From: Flavobacterium sufflavum
GTDB lineage: Bacteria > Bacteroidota > Bacteroidia > Flavobacteriales > Flavobacteriaceae
Direction of reading: 5' to 3'
NCBI RefSeq assembly: GCF_004016525.1
Contig: NZ_SACJ01000007.1
Coordinates: 62,001-126,000, forward strand
DNA: 64,000 nt
The notes below the pieces were generated by a model. That model worked only from the letters and a program-made list of their open reading frames with translations, was not told where the DNA came from and searched no databases. Positions 28,091 to 36,374 of the stretch are shown piece after piece. The translations under genes and the position numbers were made by a program. Position 1 is the first letter of the stretch. Every line of letters starts with the position of its first letter.

Positions 28091-29122
28091 TTAAATTCTT
28101 TTTGAAGATTCCCGAACAAGTACTTCGGTATTTAAAAAAGTAATTTCTTTGACTTCGTCTTTTTTATTGGATTTTATATTTTTTAATATTATCTCTGCCG
28201 ATGCTTTTCCCATTTTGGCTGCGGGATGTGTAATAGTTGATAAATTAGGATCTATAATTTGTGAGATAGGGTCGTTATTAAAACCGATAATGGCTAATTC
28301 TTCAGGAATTTTAATTCCTCTTTTTTTGGCGCTTTGAATAGCACTTACAGCTATAATATCTCCAGAAGCAAAAATACCATCTGGTGGAAGATCTAAATCA
28401 AATAGCTTATTACTTGCTTTAGCTCCTTCTTCATAAGTAACTGTTTTTAAATTCACTATTAATTCTTCAATTATAGGTAAATTATGGTCTTTTAATGCAT
28501 CTATATATCCTCTTTTTCTTTCGCTATACAAATTGCCAAATTCAGAACCAGCGGTAAGATGTGCAATACGGGTACAGCCTTGTTCTATAAGGTGTTTTGT
28601 GGCCTTGTATCCAGCTGCATGGTTGTCAATTATAACTCGAAAGGTATTGAAGTCTTTGGGTACACGGTCAACAAAAACCAAAGGAATGTTATTGCTAACA
28701 AACTGTTGGAAGTGTGAAGTATCGCGGGTTTCCATAGCAAGAGAACTAATTACTCCACTTACTCTACTGCTATACAAAGATTTAGCCATACTAACTTCTT
28801 CGTCATAAGAATCATGCGATTGCATGATAATTACGTTGTACCCCGATTTTTGGGCTGTGATTTCTATACCACTAATTAATGAAGAAAGGAAAGGTTGTGT
28901 GACAGTTGGTATCAATACTCCAATAGTATTGGTTTTGTTACCACGAAGTCCAGCCGCAAGAGTATTGGGTACATAACCCATTTCTTCGGCAGTTTTTTTT
29001 ACTTTTTTTATCGTTTTATCGCTAATTGATGGATGATCTTTTAACGCTCTTGAAATCGTAGAGGTTGCAAGATTTAATTTTTCTGCAATATCATAGATAG
29101 TAATGTCTTTATTTTCTTCCAT
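28091..29122 (-). CDS. LacI-family transcriptional regulator of the xylan locus
   Basis: A 343-residue LacI/GalR protein with an N-terminal helix-turn-helix (ITIYDIAEKLNLATSTISRA), the hinge region (YVPNTLAAGLRGNKTNTIGV) and a periplasmic-binding-protein-like sensor domain with VFVDRVPKDF and GIFASGDIIAVSAI. The three palindromic operators in the locus have the central CG typical for this family, which makes it the best candidate regulator of both xylan operons. Many Bacteroidota xylan loci use hybrid two-component sensors instead. The inducer is unknown; xylo-oligosaccharides are a guess. Confidence 0.93.
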   Translation of the reverse strand: MEENKDITIYDIAEKLNLATSTISRALKDHPSISDKTIKKVKKTAEEMGYVPNTLAAGLRGNKTNTIGVLIPTVTQPFLSSLISGIEITAQKSGYNVIIMQSHDSYDEEVSMAKSLYSSRVSGVISSLAMETRDTSHFQQFVSNNIPLVFVDRVPKDFNTFRVIIDNHAAGYKATKHLIEQGCTRIAHLTAGSEFGNLYSERKRGYIDALKDHNLPIIEELIVNLKTVTYEEGAKASNKLFDLDLPPDGIFASGDIIAVSAIQSAKKRGIKIPEELAIIGFNNDPISQIIDPNLSTITHPAAKMGKASAEIILKNIKSNKKDEVKEITFLNTEVLVRESSKRI

Positions 29123-29462
29123 AAATTAAAGAGTGTGAATCACAAATATACATTTTTTTGGTTAATTGTGTTATGTGTTATTTAGGAGATATTTTGTTGA
29201 ATTTATATTAAAAAAATAATTCATTGCAAATATACTATCTATTGCGTAATTTGATTTAGAGGAGGAAACATCAAAATTGGATTAAAGATGATTATTATCT
29301 CAAGGTATGTTTACTGTTTTGAAATTTAAACGGATTGAATCCTGTTAAGTTAACTCTACAGGACATCCAAACCGCTCTATTTTTATATGCTTATAGAGAT
29401 GTAAAACATAGTGAAAAGGCATAAAAAAAAGCCCATTTCGTGAGAAATGGGCTTTTAATCTG
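29123..29462. other. Gene-free region between the regulator gene and tRNA-Arg
   Basis: Perfect TATATTTG -7 elements on the minus strand lie at 29143-29150 and 29227-29234. The first, 20 nt before the regulator ATG, is the likelier regulator promoter, though its -33 is not clear. The tRNA terminator lies at 29423-29452. Nothing else is recognised. Confidence 0.55.
29423..29452 (-). terminator. Terminator of tRNA-Arg
   Basis: A perfect 9-bp stem GCCCATTTC / GAAATGGGC (29431-29439 and 29444-29452) with a 4-nt loop and an 8-T run on the minus strand, 10 nt after the tRNA end. Confidence 0.9.
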
Positions 29463-29536
29463 TGACCTCGACTGGATTCAAACCAGTAACCTTCTGAGCC
29501 GTAATCAGATGCGCTATTCAGTTGCGCCACGAGGCC
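29463..29536 (-). tRNA. tRNA-Arg (anticodon ACG)
   Basis: 74 nt with all arms. Acceptor GGCCTCG pairs with CGAGGTC (one G-U). The anticodon stem TCTGA/TCAGA encloses the loop TTACGGC, giving anticodon ACG (inosine at position 34 reads CGU/CGC/CGA). The T arm contains GGTTTGAATCC. The discriminator is A and CCA is not encoded. Confidence 0.95.
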
Positions 29537-29572
29537 TTTTTTGCAGTCGCTTTGTAAGCGTGATTGCGGGTG

Positions 29573-29602
29573 CAAATATAGGGATAAATGTGTAACTTGC
29601 AA
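29573..29602 (-). promoter_or_regulatory. Promoter of tRNA-Arg
   Basis: On the minus strand TTG (29602-29600), N19, TATATTTG (29580-29573): a perfect Bacteroidota sigma-A promoter about 37 nt upstream of the mature tRNA 5' end. Confidence 0.8.
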
Positions 29603-29630
29603 GCATAAATTTCAATAAATACTAAAAAAA

Positions 29631-30143
29631 ATGAAGTTAGAAAATTATATCCGTGATATTCAGGGTTTTCCAAAAGAAGGGATTTTGTTTAAAGATATCA
29701 CTCCACTGTTAAATGATGCCCAAGCAAGGAAAGAATGCCTTCAAACTTTAGTAAAATCACTCAACGGACAAAAAATTGATAAGGTTGTAGGGGCTGAAAG
29801 CAGAGGTTTTTTGTTTGGGATGTTATTGGCACAAGAATTAAATGCTGGTTTTGTACCGGTACGTAAACCTAACAAATTGCCTTATGAAACTATTTCGGCT
29901 TCTTATGATTTAGAATACGGAACTGATACTTTAGAAATTCATAAAGATGCTATCCAAAAAGGGGATAAGGTATTAATTCACGATGATGTTTTGGCAACGG
30001 GAGGAACGGCTAAGGCGGTTTGTGAATTAGTAGAAAAATTAGGTGGCGAAATTGTACAGTTAAATTTCCTGATGGAGCTGACTTTCCTGAATGGAAGAGA
30101 AAAATTAAATGGTTATGATATTTTTGCTGCGGTAAGCTATTAG
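29631..30143 (+). CDS. apt: Adenine phosphoribosyltransferase
   Basis: A 170-residue purine-salvage enzyme converting adenine and PRPP to AMP. The N-terminal IQGFPKEGILFKDITPLL, the PRPP-binding motif VLIHDDVLATGGTAKA and VVGAESRGFLFG are all typical. The length is standard for Apt. It converges with the small minus-strand gene at its 3' end, overlapping by 4 nt. Confidence 0.97.
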   Translation: MKLENYIRDIQGFPKEGILFKDITPLLNDAQARKECLQTLVKSLNGQKIDKVVGAESRGFLFGMLLAQELNAGFVPVRKPNKLPYETISASYDLEYGTDTLEIHKDAIQKGDKVLIHDDVLATGGTAKAVCELVEKLGGEIVQLNFLMELTFLNGREKLNGYDIFAAVSY

Positions 30144-30280
30144 TCCAATGCTCTTGAAGTAATATAGTAACGATACCCAATAATTGCCAATTGCCATTTC
30201 TTGGCTTTAGCCAAATCAAGTCCTTGTTTGGTAAAACTAGGAAAAATGAGTTTGTTGATTCGAGCCAGAATTTTAAACAT
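30140..30280 (-). CDS. Small conserved 46-residue protein downstream of apt
   Basis: An ATG-started 46-residue frame beginning MFKILARINKL and ending YYITSRALD, with a basic N-terminal helix (KQGLDLAKAKKWQLAIIGYR). The composition is protein-like and not a shadow of apt; it overlaps apt tail to tail by only 4 nt. It resembles short hypothetical proteins often found in flavobacterial genomes. Function unknown; no signal peptide. Confidence 0.7.
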   Translation of the reverse strand: MFKILARINKLIFPSFTKQGLDLAKAKKWQLAIIGYRYYITSRALD

Positions 30281-30302
30281 CAGTGCTTTTTATTCAAAGA
30301 TA

Positions 30303-30333
30303 CAAAAAAGACGGTCTTGATAAGGGACCGTCT
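30303..30333 (-). terminator. Terminator of the BlaI-M56 operon
   Basis: An 8-bp stem AGACGGTC / GACCGTCT (30309-30316 and 30326-30333) with a T run on the minus strand, 17 nt after the M56 stop codon. Confidence 0.85.
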
Positions 30334-30350
30334 TTTGTTACTTTAGTTGT

Positions 30351-32189
30351 TTATTTGATATTTTTTGTATGAATCTCAACGACACCATTAATTGCATTCT
30401 CTCCATATTTTTGGATGACTGCTTCTTTCTCTTTTTGTGATGCATCTGTTATTTTTCGAACACTTATCGAAGCAATTTCATTAGGATTTAATTTGTTCAA
30501 AACCTTTGAAGTACTAACTTTTCCATCGATAATGACAACCGCTTTGTTATAGTCTGTATTTTTATCTTCAATAATGAATTTCTTCAGATTAGTTGTTACG
30601 GGGATTGCTTCAACTTTCGAATCATTAACTTTCGGGTCTTGTTTTAATATTTGAAATCCTTTGACAGTTTTGTGAGGAAGAGATTTTAATTCGTTTACAT
30701 CATACTTATTATAAGTATAAGCTTCTAAAACTCCGTTTCGAGCTTTTTCCCCATATTTAGCGAGAATGTTTTTTTTCATTTCTTCGGATGCACTCTCAAA
30801 AGGGCCAACATTTACTATTTTAATTTTTTCGGTTTTCATTTGTAGAAAAGTTTCATAATCGCTTTCTTTTCCATCAATTAGAATTAGGGCTTTCTTGTAA
30901 TCAAAAGCTGGAGTTGTATAACCTATCGTATTTTCTTCAACAACTTTATTTTTACCATTTTCTTTATTTTTATTAGTTGATTTGAATTCCTTTGTTTTTT
31001 TGGTTGAATCTATTGATTTGGTTTTATCACTAAAAGGAGATATGTTATTTTCGGTTGTAATTTCAAAAGCACCATTTTTTCCTAAAGTTCCGTATTTAGT
31101 AATTGCTTGTTCTTTGTTTAATTCTTTTATTGAGCTAATACGATCTATATAAAGATCTCTTGGGTCTCTATTTGTTGGTGTTCCATTTACTACGAGAAGT
31201 TCATCTCTAAACTCAAATTTTCGGTTAAAAATTTTGCTTTCTTTTGCACCACTTATGGTTAATTTTAATCTCCCTGTTTTTGTGTTTATTTTATCTTGCG
31301 TTTCTTGTTTTGGAGTTTCTTTCTCCTGTGCAACTACTTCAATTTGGAATAAAAATACAAAGGCAACAAGTGCTGGAAATACTGTAATATACTTCCACGA
31401 ATTCCATTTTTTTGATTGATTTTTGTTTAACATAATAATTCGTTTTTTGATTAAAGATTGATAGAAATGATTGGTAAGCGCTACACAGTTTTCCTGTGTG
31501 GTTATTTTTAGTAAGGTAAACTGATAGGCTTTTTTGTCGGTTATTTTTTTAGCTGCTTCGCTATCGGCAATGAATTCCAGATTTTGAGCAATGGCTTTTT
31601 TGTACAACCAAATCAGTGGATTGAACCAAAAAATGATACAAAACAACCTCGAAATCAATACATCAACACTGTGTTTTTGCTGGCTGTGTACTTTTTCGTG
31701 TTCTAAAATATTTTCCAGTTCGGTAGTACTATATAAGGAGGAATTATACACGATGTAATTGAAATAGGAGAAAGGAGCAATATTCTCAGTAATATCAATC
31801 AGTTTAAAGTTTCCTTGTTGCTGAATTGTTTTTCCTTTTAATAAGCTGATTAAACTTTTCAAATCAAATACTAGTTTTAGAAATAAAATGGCAATTCCAG
31901 TAAAATAAACATAGGTCAGAATTAAATACCAGTCGATTTGAGGTTTTGGAGTAACTACAGAAGTCGTCACAGGAATATTGGACCAATCAATGTTGGTTGG
32001 TGTTGGTTCGACCCAAATTATTTTTGTGATGAAAAATAATGGCAGAACACTAGAGCTCATTAATCCCAACAGTAAAAACCATCGATTTCCCGAAAAAAAA
32101 GTCTCTTTTCGTAACAGTAATACATAAGCGAAATAAAATACGCCAATTAAGCCACTTGCTTTGATGAAGTAAATAAACAGATTTTCCAT
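30351..32189 (-). CDS. BlaR1-like M56 metallopeptidase with C-terminal TonB-plug-like repeats
   Basis: A 612-residue inner-membrane protein. Helices occupy about 1-290, with the zinc motif HEKVH (His164, Glu165, His168) and a downstream EFIADSEAA helix, as in M56 peptidases. After the last membrane helix (about 265-285) there is no penicillin-binding sensor. Instead three related segments each end in a sequence like KYGxxAxNGVxEIxT (for example KYGENAINGVVEIHTKN), resembling the plug motif of SusC/TonB receptors, and two carry an IDGK strand. The BlaI-type repressor gene is 2 nt upstream, so the pair probably senses an envelope signal and derepresses by proteolysis. The ligand is unknown. Confidence 0.9.
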   Translation of the reverse strand: MENLFIYFIKASGLIGVFYFAYVLLLRKETFFSGNRWFLLLGLMSSSVLPLFFITKIIWVEPTPTNIDWSNIPVTTSVVTPKPQIDWYLILTYVYFTGIAILFLKLVFDLKSLISLLKGKTIQQQGNFKLIDITENIAPFSYFNYIVYNSSLYSTTELENILEHEKVHSQQKHSVDVLISRLFCIIFWFNPLIWLYKKAIAQNLEFIADSEAAKKITDKKAYQFTLLKITTQENCVALTNHFYQSLIKKRIIMLNKNQSKKWNSWKYITVFPALVAFVFLFQIEVVAQEKETPKQETQDKINTKTGRLKLTISGAKESKIFNRKFEFRDELLVVNGTPTNRDPRDLYIDRISSIKELNKEQAITKYGTLGKNGAFEITTENNISPFSDKTKSIDSTKKTKEFKSTNKNKENGKNKVVEENTIGYTTPAFDYKKALILIDGKESDYETFLQMKTEKIKIVNVGPFESASEEMKKNILAKYGEKARNGVLEAYTYNKYDVNELKSLPHKTVKGFQILKQDPKVNDSKVEAIPVTTNLKKFIIEDKNTDYNKAVVIIDGKVSTSKVLNKLNPNEIASISVRKITDASQKEKEAVIQKYGENAINGVVEIHTKNIK

Positions 32190-32191
32190 AG

Positions 32192-32551
32192 CTATTGCTT
32201 TTTTTCAATCATGGCTAAAATTTCCCGTAGTTCTTCGGCAGATATTTTCTCTTCTTTGGCAAAAAAGCTAACCATATTTTTATAAGAACTATTAAAATAG
32301 GTGTCAATGGCGGTATTCATGAATTTTTTACGATAGTCTTCCATTTTTACAATCGGAAAATATTGGTGTGTTTTCCCAAAGGCATTATAGGAAACATATC
32401 CCTTTTCTTCTAGATTTCTAATAATGGTAGAAAGTGTGTTGTAATGCGGCTTTTCGTCTTTGATTTCGGCCATTACTTCTTTTACAAAAGCTTTTTCCAG
32501 CTTCCATAAAATTTGCATTATTTCTTCTTCTTTGTTGGTAAGCTTTTCCAT
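32192..32551 (-). CDS. BlaI/MecI/CopY-family transcriptional repressor
   Basis: A 119-residue winged-helix repressor: LTNKEEEIMQILWKLEKAF at the N-terminus, the recognition helix with YNTLSTIIRNLEEKGYV, and a C-terminal dimerisation helix. It is the first gene of a two-gene operon with the M56 peptidase, which is predicted to inactivate it. Inverted repeats just upstream fit autorepression. Confidence 0.95.
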   Translation of the reverse strand: MEKLTNKEEEIMQILWKLEKAFVKEVMAEIKDEKPHYNTLSTIIRNLEEKGYVSYNAFGKTHQYFPIVKMEDYRKKFMNTAIDTYFNSSYKNMVSFFAKEEKISAEELREILAMIEKKQ

Positions 32552-32570
32552 AGTAGTTTAATTTTAAATC

Positions 32571-32634
32571 AAAACTACAACTACGTTTCTAGTTTTGCAA
32601 CTATTTTTATAGTTATTTAACTAAATTTTTAGTT
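32571..32634. promoter_or_regulatory. BlaI-type operator cluster
   Basis: Two sites of the form AACTA-N6-TAGTT (32599-32614 and 32619-32634) are spaced 20 bp apart, on the same helix face. A wider AAAACTA/TAGTTTT repeat spans 32571-32596. The ACTA/TAGT half-sites resemble BlaI/MecI boxes. They lie 20-83 nt upstream of the repressor start, and may also affect the divergent DUF1684 gene. Confidence 0.7.
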
Positions 32635-32673
32635 TTAAAAATTTAGAGCTTGAAATATTATCCACTTTTGCCT

Positions 32674-32704
32674 TTGTGGCTTTATAACTTTTAAGCTATT
32701 TTTG
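32674..32704 (+). promoter_or_regulatory. Promoter of the DUF1684-TatD run
   Basis: TTG (32674-32676), N20, TATTTTTG (32697-32704). The predicted start near 32711 rules out the in-frame TTG start at 32702 and supports ATG at 32720. Confidence 0.7.
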
Positions 32705-32719
32705 CATAAAATTTTGAAG

Positions 32720-33322
32720 ATGAGGTATATTCTATTATTAGTTGTTTTGTTGCAAAGTAGTTTTGGCTTTAGTCAGGAAAAATTTAATTGGGCTGCATCC
32801 CAAAAGTTTCAGCAAGAATTAAATAAGGAATATGCCAATCGTGATAGTAGTCCTTTGATGGCTGAGGATTTAGCAACTTTTAAAGGTTTGGATTTTTATC
32901 CTATAAGTAAAAAGTTTTTTGTTAATGCCCATTTTGTGAGAACTCCAAATGAGAAGCCGTTCAAGATGAAAACCTCGACAAACAGGACGCCAGTTTATGT
33001 TAAATATGGAGAAGTACATTTTGAAATTGACGGACAAAAATGCAAATTGAATGTGTATCAGGATCTTGAATTAATTCAAAACCCAAAATACAAAGACGAT
33101 TTGTTTTTGCCTTTTTTTGATAAAACATCCGGCAAAGAAAGTTACATCGGTGGGAAATACATCGATTTAAAAATCCCGAAAGGAAATACAATTGCGATTG
33201 ATTTTAATACTTCGTACAATCCGTATTGTGCTTATAGCTACCGTTATTCCTGTCCTAAAGTTCCTTTGGAGAACGATTTGAAAGTGGCTATTCGCGCAGG
33301 AGTTAAAAAATTTCATGATTGA
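32720..33322 (+). CDS. DUF1684 family secreted protein
   Basis: A 200-residue protein from ATG 32720 with the signal peptide MRYILLLVVLLQSSFGFSQ. DUF1684 hallmarks are LFLPFFDKTSGKESYIGGKY and the C-terminal DFNTSYNPYCAYSYRYSCPK motif with Cys residues, followed by ENDLKVAIRAGVKKF. The biochemical role of the family is unknown. Its stop codon overlaps the ATG of the TatD gene by one base. Confidence 0.92.
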   Translation: MRYILLLVVLLQSSFGFSQEKFNWAASQKFQQELNKEYANRDSSPLMAEDLATFKGLDFYPISKKFFVNAHFVRTPNEKPFKMKTSTNRTPVYVKYGEVHFEIDGQKCKLNVYQDLELIQNPKYKDDLFLPFFDKTSGKESYIGGKYIDLKIPKGNTIAIDFNTSYNPYCAYSYRYSCPKVPLENDLKVAIRAGVKKFHD

Positions 33323-33969
33323 TGCAGTATTTTAATTTACATACGCATCAGTTTGAAAATCAGGAAACTATTCTGGAATTAGTTAATCAATATCCCTGGG
33401 AGTTTGATGATACAATTCCGTATTATTCTATTGGAATTCACCCTTTATTTATCAATATTAAAAGATTAGAAAGCGATTTTGAAATTCTGGAGCAAAAAGT
33501 TGGTTTGTCAGGATGTTTGGCTATTGGAGAATGTGGTTTGGACAAACGCAGCGAAACAGCCTTTGAAATTCAATTGAAAGTTTTAGAAAAACAATTAGTT
33601 TTAGCCGAAAAGCTTCAAAAAGCGGTTGTGATACATTGTGTTCATGCTTTTCAGGAATTGGTAGAAATGAAAAACCGATTGAAACTGACAACACCTATTA
33701 TCATTCATGGATTTTCCAAAAAAGTGCAATTGGCCAAACAATTGTTAGATAACGGATTTTATCTTTCTTTTGGAAGATATTTACTGATGAATCCCGAATT
33801 GGAATCGGTTTTTAATAGTATTCCTGAGAATCGGTTTTTTTTAGAAACTGATACTTCAGACTATACTATCGAAGAAGTATATGCCTTGGCAGCAAAATAT
33901 AAAAAAATAACAGTGACGGAATTGCAACAAATTATTTCTAATAATTTCAATACCGTTTTTAATAAATAA
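33322..33969 (+). CDS. TatD-family metal-dependent hydrolase
   Basis: A 215-residue TatD-like protein, shorter than classic TatD (about 260). The metal site is visible: NLHTHQ near the N-terminus, GECGLD with the bridging Glu, VIHCVHAF, IIHGFS and LETDTSD near the C-terminus. The family includes 3'-5' exonucleases. ATG 33322 overlaps the upstream stop (TGATG), implying translational coupling. The frame also has a TTG one codon earlier, which is less likely. Confidence 0.92.
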   Translation: MQYFNLHTHQFENQETILELVNQYPWEFDDTIPYYSIGIHPLFINIKRLESDFEILEQKVGLSGCLAIGECGLDKRSETAFEIQLKVLEKQLVLAEKLQKAVVIHCVHAFQELVEMKNRLKLTTPIIIHGFSKKVQLAKQLLDNGFYLSFGRYLLMNPELESVFNSIPENRFFLETDTSDYTIEEVYALAAKYKKITVTELQQIISNNFNTVFNK

Positions 33970-33997
33970 ATTACCAAAATTAACGAATACCTTTATT

Positions 33998-34726
33998 ATG
34001 GCTGAATGGACAGAAAGAGCGGAATTATTATTTAGAAAAGAAGGATTAGAAAAATTGCAAAATGCACACATACTTGTAGTAGGATTAGGTGGTGTGGGCT
34101 CTTTTGCAGCCGAATTTTTAGCAAGAGCAGGAGTGGGTAAAATGACTATTGTTGACGGAGATGTCGTTGATATTACCAATATTAACAGACAGTTACCGGC
34201 TTTGCATTCTACTGTAGGTCAGCCAAAAATTACCATTGTTGGTGATCGATTGATGGATATTAATCCTGAATTAAAACTAACACGCATACAGGAGTTTCTT
34301 TCTCCCGAGCGTGCTTTCGAAATTGTAACTCCCGATTTTGATTACGTTTTAGATTGTATTGACAGTATTACTCCAAAATTAAACCTGATTGTAGGAGCTA
34401 AGAAAAAAGGAGTGAAAATTATTTCAAACATGGGCGCCGGTGGAAAAATGGTAGCCAGTAAAGTGGTTGTAAAAGACATCAGCAAAACCGATGTGTGTCC
34501 ATTAGCCAAAGTGGTGCGTAAGCGTTTGAAAAAAATGGGTGTTAGCCGTGGAGTGAAAGCGGTATTTTCTATTGAAAAACCAGATGAAGGCAGCGTGAAG
34601 AGAACCGATGGAACTAATTTTAAAAAATCTTTTTATGGAACGAATAGTTATATGCCATGTTTGTTTGGGTTACATGCAGGCGAAACTGTAATTCGATATA
34701 TCCTTAAAAAAGAATCACAAAACTAA
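33998..34726 (+). CDS. tcdA: tRNA threonylcarbamoyladenosine dehydratase
   Basis: A 242-residue ThiF/E1-like enzyme (formerly CsdL/YgdL) that cyclises t6A37 in tRNA using ATP. It has the nucleotide-binding GLGGVGSFAAE loop at about 29-39, VDGDVVDITNINRQ, and the DCIDSITPK strand. The C-terminal region with SYMPCLFGLHAG is typical of TcdA and distinguishes it from MoeB/ThiF. It lies 28 nt after TatD, probably in the same unit. Confidence 0.95.
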   Translation: MAEWTERAELLFRKEGLEKLQNAHILVVGLGGVGSFAAEFLARAGVGKMTIVDGDVVDITNINRQLPALHSTVGQPKITIVGDRLMDINPELKLTRIQEFLSPERAFEIVTPDFDYVLDCIDSITPKLNLIVGAKKKGVKIISNMGAGGKMVASKVVVKDISKTDVCPLAKVVRKRLKKMGVSRGVKAVFSIEKPDEGSVKRTDGTNFKKSFYGTNSYMPCLFGLHAGETVIRYILKKESQN

Positions 34727-34736
34727 AACAAACAAA

Positions 34737-35411
34737 ATGATAAAAACTGTAATTTTTGATATGGACGGTGTAATTGTGGATACTGAACCGGTACACCGTT
34801 ATGCATATTACAAACAATTTTCGGAATTAAATATAGAAGTTAGCGAAGATTTATACACTTCTTTTACCGGAAATTCAACCCGGAATATTTTTCAAAAGCT
34901 AAAAGATATTTTTCAGCTGGAACAAGAGGTTGAAGATTTAATTCAAAGAAAAAGAAGCATTTTTAATGATGCTTTTGATACCAAAAAGGATTTGGAATTA
35001 TTGGCTGGAGTTCGAAATTTAATTGAAGATTTACATCACAATGGAGTTCAGCTAATTTTAGCTTCATCGGCTTCAAAGGTAACTATCGAGCGTATTTTTA
35101 ACCGATTTGAGTTACACGATTATTTTACACATAAGGTAAGTGGCGAAGATTTCCCAAAGTCAAAACCACATCCTGCTATTTTTGAGCATGCTGCCAGTTT
35201 ATCAGTAGCTCCAAAAGAGAATTGTATTGTTATTGAAGACAGTACAAATGGAATTATTGCAGCAAAAGCGGCAGGGATTTTGTGTATAGGATACAATAGC
35301 GAGCATTCAAAAAACCAGGATTTGTCTGAGGCAGACAGTGTTGTGAATCATTTTGATGAATTAAATTACGCTACAGTTAGAGATATGGATTCTAAATTAT
35401 GCAATAATTAA
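34737..35411 (+). CDS. HAD-superfamily phosphatase, beta-phosphoglucomutase-like
   Basis: A 224-residue enzyme with motif I FDMDGVIVDTEP (nucleophile Asp8, acid Asp10), an alpha-helical cap, motif II LASSAS, the lysine motif KSKPHPAIF and motif IV VIEDSTNGI. This fits the beta-PGM/Gph-like subfamily. The substrate is not known. It follows tcdA by 10 nt. Confidence 0.93.
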   Translation: MIKTVIFDMDGVIVDTEPVHRYAYYKQFSELNIEVSEDLYTSFTGNSTRNIFQKLKDIFQLEQEVEDLIQRKRSIFNDAFDTKKDLELLAGVRNLIEDLHHNGVQLILASSASKVTIERIFNRFELHDYFTHKVSGEDFPKSKPHPAIFEHAASLSVAPKENCIVIEDSTNGIIAAKAAGILCIGYNSEHSKNQDLSEADSVVNHFDELNYATVRDMDSKLCNN

Positions 35412-35466
35412 CAGTTCTAGGGAGTTAGAAGTTGTAAATTTGGAAACCAATAAAAATACAGAGTTT

Positions 35467-36309
35467 ATGAAAAGATTATTGATTGTTTTGTTCCTTGTTA
35501 TTTCTCATTTTGCCGTTGAAGCTCAGGTAAGAATTCCTGAAACGAGTCCAAAAGCTGTTATAAAACAAGTGGTGGGTTTAACGGATGTTGAAATTGTGTA
35601 TTCACGTCCTTCTGCCAGAGGAAGATCAGTTTTAGGTAATTTAGTTCCTTTTGGTCAGTTGTGGCGAACAGGAGCTAATGATAATTCGACAATATCTTTT
35701 AGTGATGATGTAGTGATTAATGGTAAAACTTTAAAGAAAGGTAAATATGCCTTATTTACTATTCCGAATATTCAAAGTTGGGATGTATTGTTCTATACCG
35801 CAACAGATAATTGGGGAACCCCTAAGGAATTTGATGAGTCTAAGGTTGCTTTGAAAACTACTGTAAATGAAGAAGCTTTGGTTAAACCGGTTGAAACATT
35901 TACATTGGCAATAGGTAATTTAGATAGCGGTTCGGCTACTTTAGATATTTCCTGGGAGAATTCGTTTGTTTCTTTAAAATTTGAAGTGCCTACAAAAAAA
36001 ATAGCAATTGCCAGTATCGAAAAAACATTAGCAGGCCCTACACCGGAAGAATTTTATACTGCTGCCCAATATTATTATCAGTCTAATAGTGATATTGAAA
36101 AAGGAAGAGCTTATATTGATAAAGCGGTTGAATTGTCTAAAGATGTTCCGTTTTATTATTTGAGATTAAAATCTTTGATTCAAGCCAAACAAGGAGATAA
36201 AAAAGGAGCTATAGAAACTGCAAAATGGTCTATCGCGGCTTCGGAAGCTGCAGGAAATAAGGAATATGTTGAAATGAATAAAGCCAGTATTGAAGAGTGG
36301 AGTAAGTAA
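35467..36309 (+). CDS. DUF2911 domain-containing secreted protein
   Basis: A 280-residue protein. ATG 35467 starts the signal peptide MKRLLIVLFLVISHFAVEAQ; a TTG 27 nt earlier is less likely. The DUF2911 domain (about 25-175) holds IVYSRPSARGRSVLG, FGQLWRTGANDN and GKYALFTIP. The C-terminal 80 residues look like helical TPR-type repeats. The family is common in Bacteroidota; function unknown. Confidence 0.93.
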   Translation: MKRLLIVLFLVISHFAVEAQVRIPETSPKAVIKQVVGLTDVEIVYSRPSARGRSVLGNLVPFGQLWRTGANDNSTISFSDDVVINGKTLKKGKYALFTIPNIQSWDVLFYTATDNWGTPKEFDESKVALKTTVNEEALVKPVETFTLAIGNLDSGSATLDISWENSFVSLKFEVPTKKIAIASIEKTLAGPTPEEFYTAAQYYYQSNSDIEKGRAYIDKAVELSKDVPFYYLRLKSLIQAKQGDKKGAIETAKWSIAASEAAGNKEYVEMNKASIEEWSK

Positions 36310-36330
36310 TATTTCCAATCTTTAATAAAT

Positions 36331-36369
36331 AAAAATCCCATTTGTCCGAAAGAGATAAATGGGATTTTT
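36331..36369. terminator. Bidirectional terminator
   Basis: A 13-bp stem AAAAATCCCATTT / AAATGGGATTTTT (36331-36343 and 36357-36369) between two converging genes, with T runs on both strands. Confidence 0.9.
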
Positions 36370-36374
36370 GTTTT

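Noticed and set aside
29345..29602. 85-codon open frame on the minus strand
   Set aside because: It runs across the tRNA-Arg gene, its promoter and its terminator; the peptide is a translation of tRNA sequence.
30010..30219. 69-codon minus-strand frame overlapping apt
   Set aside because: It overlaps apt and the better-supported 46-residue gene in another frame, and shows no protein-like pattern.
30351..32551. Beta-lactam resistance regulator pair
   Set aside because: No penicillin-binding sensor domain and no beta-lactamase nearby; only the peptidase and repressor families match.
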